Source: Lottia gigantea
Lineage: Eukaryota > Mollusca > Gastropoda > Lottiidae
NCBI RefSeq assembly: GCF_000327385.1
Contig: NW_008708943.1
Span: forward strand, 1,095,158-1,159,157
Direction: 5' to 3'
Length of the DNA: 64,000 bases
The notes below the pieces were generated by a model, which was not told the DNA's origin, made no database searches, and was given only the letters and a program-made list of their open reading frames with translations. The first letter of the stretch is position 1. Each line of letters starts with the position of its first letter. The position numbers and the translations under genes were made by a program. Below, piece by piece: positions 59,301-64,000 of the stretch.

Positions 59301-62300
59301 CGTCTCCTTTTTAAGATCGCGAAATATTTCATAGTCGTCATGTAGTTTTGGAAATAAAGCTAATGATGATAAAACTATAGAAATCGGACAGGTTTTTGAA
59401 ATTTAAAAATTTAAGTTGAAGAAATGATTACTCCACTTTCACAATATTAACAAAAGCCTGCATTTTCTCTCAAAAAAACACCGAGAGATTAAGACACAAT
59501 TCTGTTTTATATCTTGCGTATTGCATCTTGCACAGAACACATCCACCTACACCATGACTTTAATCGATGTTAATGTTATGTTTTAAAACATTTCGCCCCA
59601 ATGATTCACGTTTCCAATTATTTATCACATACCGAAATAAGAGAAATCTCTGAAGTTGCAATGTGAGATATCCTTGAGCTTTATTCATATAAACTATAAT
59701 GAGAGACCGGACTTGACATTTTGTCATGTTGACATTATATCGGTGTTTGTTCACCACGAACAGAAGTTTAAGACATTTTACATACGGTTTAGCAGACTTA
59801 CTTTAAAGGCTATGAGATATGAAAAGTTTTTAACTTCCCTGAAAAAAAAAACTGTCTATCTACTTGACAAGGGTCGCCGTGATTCGGATTTGAAATTTGA
59901 CATTTCCACGTAACCTATATGTGATAAAGCTTTTTTTAAAGATCCATGTCTTATTCTTTTCCAGAATGGTGAATTTATCTGGTCCAAAGAAAAACAAGGG
60001 ATATTATTGGGAGCCTTATTTTGGGGTTATGTACCGCTTCAAATTTTAGGAGGGTATCTTGTTAAGAGAATTGGTATTCGGCATGCCACTGGACCGTTCT
60101 TCTTAGCCATGTCTACATTAACTCTGTTATCACATCCAGCTGCATTATGGAGTCCATGGGCGTTATTTGTTTTGAGAATGTTGATAGGATGTACAAATGT
60201 GAGTATTTATTTATAAAAATGCGTTGTTTCGTTAACTTTTTAATACAATCCTGAGCTCATTTGATTTAATTTCATGAATAATGAAGACAATGAGAAATAG
60301 ACGAAAAAGGCGAAAACTTGAGGAAAAAGTAGAGAAAGCAAGGAAAAAGTCGAGGAAAAAGTTGAGAACTCGAGAGAAATTTTCCTGGCTTTTTCGCCTT
60401 TTTGCCTTTTCCACGCCTTTATTTTCTGCTCGTTTTCATCTTCTTAACTTCGTTTTGGAAGCTAATTCCAATCTATTCTAATTGAAATTTGATTACAATT
60501 TATTTAGATTTCAATGTAGATTTTAAATATCAGAAAATGATAAAGATACGAAATTGTAATCCAATTGAAATTAGATTGCGACCATACCTACTTATACATA
60601 TCGACTTTCCCGAAAATTGTCCTCGCCTTCTAGCCTTTTCCTCGCTTTTCGCCTTCTCGCCTTTTTCGAAAAAGAAAGTACTCCCTCGCCTTGTCACCTA
60701 TTTGTATGTATGGAGAGCAATGAACTGAAACTGACGAATAATTAATCTATCTATAAGAAAATTGATAATTAGATATGATAACATATTAAATTACAACAAT
60801 TAGTTATATGTTTATTAATTATTAATGTCATATCATTTATCTTAATTAGACTTAACACTCCATTAAATAATTTTCATTTGACTTGAATCACTTTATAATT
60901 GGAATACTGATATGAATATAAATTGTATGACTAAATCATCATATATTATAACATTGACAGGCAATTATTGGAGTTGACAAACTCAGTTGCATAGGGGTAT
61001 ACGGTGCATAGAAGGTATATTCCAGATGGTCCAAAGACTGAAAGACACATTTTTCGATTTAGAAAATACCAATGCAACTGCCGATATATATATAAAAAAT
61101 AAACTATATTTTCTATGCAAAATAATAAACCGCTTTGTAAATTCCTGTCTTACTTTAGTCATGAATAAAAAAAAAAATCAGGATATCTATTTCAGGCTGT
61201 GTGTCTTCCAGGAATATTTTTCATACTGTCAACATGGGCACCGCCTGATGAGAAAAGTAGAATGAGCAGTATATTATTTGCAGGAAACACTTTTGGTAAT
61301 GTGTTAGCGTTTCCTATTGCTGGTTTATTATGTAAATATGGTTTTGCTGGAGGCTGGCCTTCAGTATTTTATGTCTCAGGTATAAATGACTTTTTGAACA
61401 ATATGGCTGCGCTGAAGATTATTCAGATACATTCGACTCGAATTTTCCGACATTTTCATTTGTAATCATTATGTAAAATGAATTCAGATGTTGACAAAAA
61501 CCACGATCCTCGTAGAGAAGATGTCCTTTTAATTTTTTCGTTAAATTTATTTGTAAACCTATTCAATAGCGTCAGACAAAATAATCACCCTTGCCTTATC
61601 CCTTACCGCGATGCATAACCTTGAAGGTGTTTAATCTTATTTAGGTTCCGTATTTTGTGTATTAGTGCATTTCATGTATTTTACAATAATTAGATATTTT
61701 CACTGTTAATAGTGTAATATTTTTTTTTTATTGTATTTTAGGTATATCGAGTTTTATATTAAGTATTTTATGGTATTTATTTGTGTTTGATTCGCCATTG
61801 AAACATCCCACCATACATGCACGAGAAAAAGAATATTTACTGAGAAAAATGAATATGGATGCCCTTACTAGAAAGAAGGTAATGTTCATTCATCATCATT
61901 TCATATCAATGTATTGGCAATAATTCAGATTAGACGCCCCTTTTTAAAAAAAGAAATTGAAAATTCAATTACCAGAATTAACGTGGGAATAAATGAGACA
62001 TGAGAAATGTGCGGTGTCGGATGGTCGATAAAATCGTTGCATAGTTTACCTGCCTGTCTGCAGCGTTTACGGACCAGTACCTTGTGCTTCTCCTTTTTTC
62101 AACTGTATCGACAATAGTGCACCCGTACACGACAGGAAACCTTAAAGACCTGGACATGCATAGCACCATCATAGTATCTCGATGCATCGTGTTTGCAACT
62201 TTCAATATGTGTGTGGTCACACTGAAAGATCACTTGAGTTAAATATAATGTACCTAGGTAAATGACTCGACTGAAAACTGGCTACTGATTGGCCCAGATC

Positions 62301-63498
62301 CCTCAGGATTTGTGGTCGATGCTGCGGTGACAGAACACCTTGAGGCATTCTTTATGGAAAACGCACGCCGGACAGCGCATCATATTAGGCTTTACTCCTA
62401 GATTAATAGTGTGCATTTGTCATCATAATTACAAATGCCTGTATCGGGTGTCACAAAAAGGTCACCAAGTTCGACGGGTAGTATCTAGGCTGTTTGTAAA
62501 CTGATCTCAAAATTCTGACAGATATACTTTTTGGTCGGGGCAGTACAAGTACAATTTTTATTCGATGACTTTCATATTTTCAGGGTTCGACAACGACCTC
62601 TCGACATGTATATTATTATTACTATTGCAGGAAACTGTTCCATGGGGCCAAGCATTACGGTCTTTACCAGTATTAGCTGTATTTATCTCTCATACCTGCC
62701 TAAATTGGGGGACCTATCTAATACAAACTAGCCTTCCACTGTATATGAGGGATGTTCTCAAATTTGAAGCAGCATCGGTGAGTCAAAGTTTTAAATGGTA
62801 TCGATACAAATTTGTTTTAAAAGTAACGGTGAATAAGAAAATAAGAAAAATGTCAAAAACTTTTTTTAAACCAAGCTTTGACATTCATATATTCATTTGT
62901 ATTTTACAGAATGGTTTATTTACAATGCTGCCACATATTTGTCTAGTCATTCTACTCTTAACATCTGGTATTGTGTTTGATAAGATTTCTACACGTTATG
63001 GTATTAATATATCCAGAAAATCTACTGCCATTTTTGGTAAGTATAGGACTATTAACAAAGTTAATGTTTGATGTATGGGAGTAGGCACAATGTAATTTAA
63101 ATATTTGTCAGAATGTTTCGACGTTTTAAGTCACAACCAAATTGATAAAAACCAATCAAAGCCGCCACAAATCATATCAGCCTATTCTTTGCTACAACGG
63201 AATTTTAGCTAAAAACTCTTTGTGTTTACATTTCAATTTATGTATATATTTTTCAGGTCTAGGGCTTCCAGCTATTTTATTTGTTGCGTTAAGTTATCTG
63301 GATTGTACCAACGTTGCCTTAGCAATAACAATATTATCACTTACTTTTGCCTTATTATCACTGAACTTTGTTGGACTCATTGTCAATTTTTTTGATATGG
63401 CCCCAACACATGGTGGTCAACTAATGACATTTAGTAACACTATAGCTAACACACCTGGAATTTTAGCACCATACACTGTAACTCAATTAACACCTGAT
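56317..63498 (+). CDS. SLC17 family (sialin/VGLUT-like) anion transporter C (3' partial)
   Basis: Exons: 56317-56368, 59001-59287, 59965-60198, 61196-61379, 61742-61878, 62631-62777, 62910-63036 and 63256/7-63498. The ninth exon, which in A encodes the last helix and C-terminus, lies beyond the window. The start is MEATVEVSGTERVTVDK, then GPPWWKSVRYRIAMIGFLGG and ANIFIQRSNLSMAIVCMVNHT in helix 1. Further marks are GYVPLQILGGYLVKRIGIRH, STWAPPDEKSRMSS, YGFAGGWPSVFYVSG, DMAPTHGGQLMTFSNTIAN and PGILAPY. Exons 3, 4, 6, 7 and 8 have the same lengths as in copy A (234, 184, 147, 127, 242 nt), so A and C are close paralogues. The helix 4 segment RMLIGCTNAVCLPG lacks the sialin glutamates. The first intron is 2.6 kb and holds repeats and a broken mobile element. 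Confidence 0.9.
56830..57085. repeat. Minisatellite, ~40-50 bp unit, in intron 1 of SLC17-C
   Basis: Diverged units contain ttggcaaatatctgtggaca, cagatttctg-gatcagaat and ggttcttanaaca. Open frames on both strands across it are products of the repeat. Confidence 0.65.
58260..58620 (+). mobile_element. Fossil of a tyrosine-recombinase mobile element
   Basis: One stretch (about 58370-58620) encodes a segment like the N-terminal and early catalytic part of tyrosine recombinases of DIRS/Ngaro- or Crypton-type elements (motifs YSTVNSARSALSAILP and PPKPTYTEVWDV). Related sequence extends somewhat upstream. Only part of one gene remains; no reverse transcriptase or terminal repeats were recognised. 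It is an old, broken copy in intron 1 of SLC17-C. Confidence 0.5.
58583..58617. repeat. Short perfect-arm hairpin
   Basis: gaatgcaactct and its complement agagttgcattc flank a 10-bp loop at the right edge of the recombinase-like fragment. It may be a terminal or boundary feature of that element. Confidence 0.5.
60301..60675. mobile_element. Imperfect foldback element in intron 3 of SLC17-C
   Basis: cgaaaaaggcgaaaacttga near the left end pairs with ctcgcctttttcg near the right end. Inside it, tctaattgaaatttgattac pairs with gtaatccaattgaaattaga. The nested arms point to a foldback DNA element of about 375 bp. Confidence 0.5.
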
Positions 63499-64000
63499 GT
63501 AAGTATAACTAATGTAGCTGGTATCTTACAGGGGTATTCAGCTTTTTGTAAAATGTTTAAAATATCAAAAACGTCGTAAATTATACTTGAAAATATTTCT
63601 GAACTATTTTATTTGTATCAAGGTATCTTCTTGATCGAACTGAATTTGTTTTAAAAGAGTTAATTAAAAACAGAGAGTAATAATTGTTAATTTGGTCTAA
63701 TTTTGGTGTTTGGCTTCATAATTGCTCGATATTATTACTTGAAACATTAAAAATACGTAGGAGACACATTTCTCTACAATAAGGCGTTTATTTTACTCAA
63801 ATCCGTGCCATAGTTTTCTAACAACTCTCAAAAAGCATAGCGAACTTGAAAACCTTACGTAAAGTTTTTAAATATTTATGGCGTTTAAAAATTAAGGGCT
63901 GGATTCTTTTAGTTAAAACTCTCAACTCAATAACACCTAATTATTAGCCTAATGTAAGTATAACTAATGTGACTTGTACTGGAACACCATATATTATAAC
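63499..64000. other. Intron 8 of SLC17-C up to the window end
   Basis: Contains the second copy of the interspersed repeat (63530-63790) and, at 63924-63975, a partial duplicate of the exon 8 donor region. The last exon of SLC17-C is not reached. Confidence 0.55.
63530..63790. repeat. Interspersed repeat, copy 2 (partner at 5690-5960)
   Basis: Matches 5690-5960 in the same orientation, with shared blocks including gaactgaatttgttttaaaa and taattgtta. Being in introns of unrelated genes marks it as a dispersed element. Confidence 0.6.

Overview
The window is eukaryotic nuclear DNA. It is AT-rich, has long introns, GT-AG splice sites at every exon I could define, poly-A motifs and many dispersed and tandem repeats. 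The gene set (a single CNC-bZIP gene combining NRF1 and NRF2 features, an expanded SLC17 cluster, an EGF-containing cadherin) and a LINE-like 3' tail ending in an ATT repeat suggest a lophotrochozoan, most likely a mollusc. The species is inference. Seven protein-coding loci are readable by joining exons at matching splice phases; in every complete model the exon sum divides by three.

Layout. (1) 788-19256, + strand: the 3' 26 exons of a large cadherin with two EGF-like modules, about eleven cadherin repeats, one membrane helix and a short cytoplasmic tail ending PPPDYM; its 5' end lies outside the window. (2) 18590-19180 and 19590-21885: two unrelated minisatellites with 30-bp long units, on either side of the terminal cadherin exon. 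(3) 22574-24332, - strand: a four-exon NCBP2AS2 homologue. (4) 25729-29432, + strand: SLC17 transporter A. (5) 30031-37014, - strand: SLC17 transporter B, with alternative first exons at 37752-37831 and possibly 41347-41405. (6) 42791-43636, + strand: a two-exon CD225/dispanin protein. (7) 46346-54607, - strand: a CNC-bZIP (NFE2L/Nrf) gene. (8) 56317 to past the window end, + strand: SLC17 transporter C, last exon missing.

The most informative locus is the Nrf gene. One shared body (DLG and ETGE KEAP1-binding motifs, CNC-bZIP, Neh3 VFLVP) is preceded by at least two alternative in-phase first exons. One is NRF1-like, with an N-terminal ER-anchor helix. The other is NRF2-like, starting MMEL, and carries a DSGLDS phosphodegron-like motif. 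A third candidate first exon encodes 13-residue repeats. The three SLC17 paralogues share exon structure, but all lack the glutamate pair in transmembrane helix 4 that is characteristic of sialin. Intervening DNA holds foldback elements, dispersed repeats and one broken tyrosine-recombinase element.
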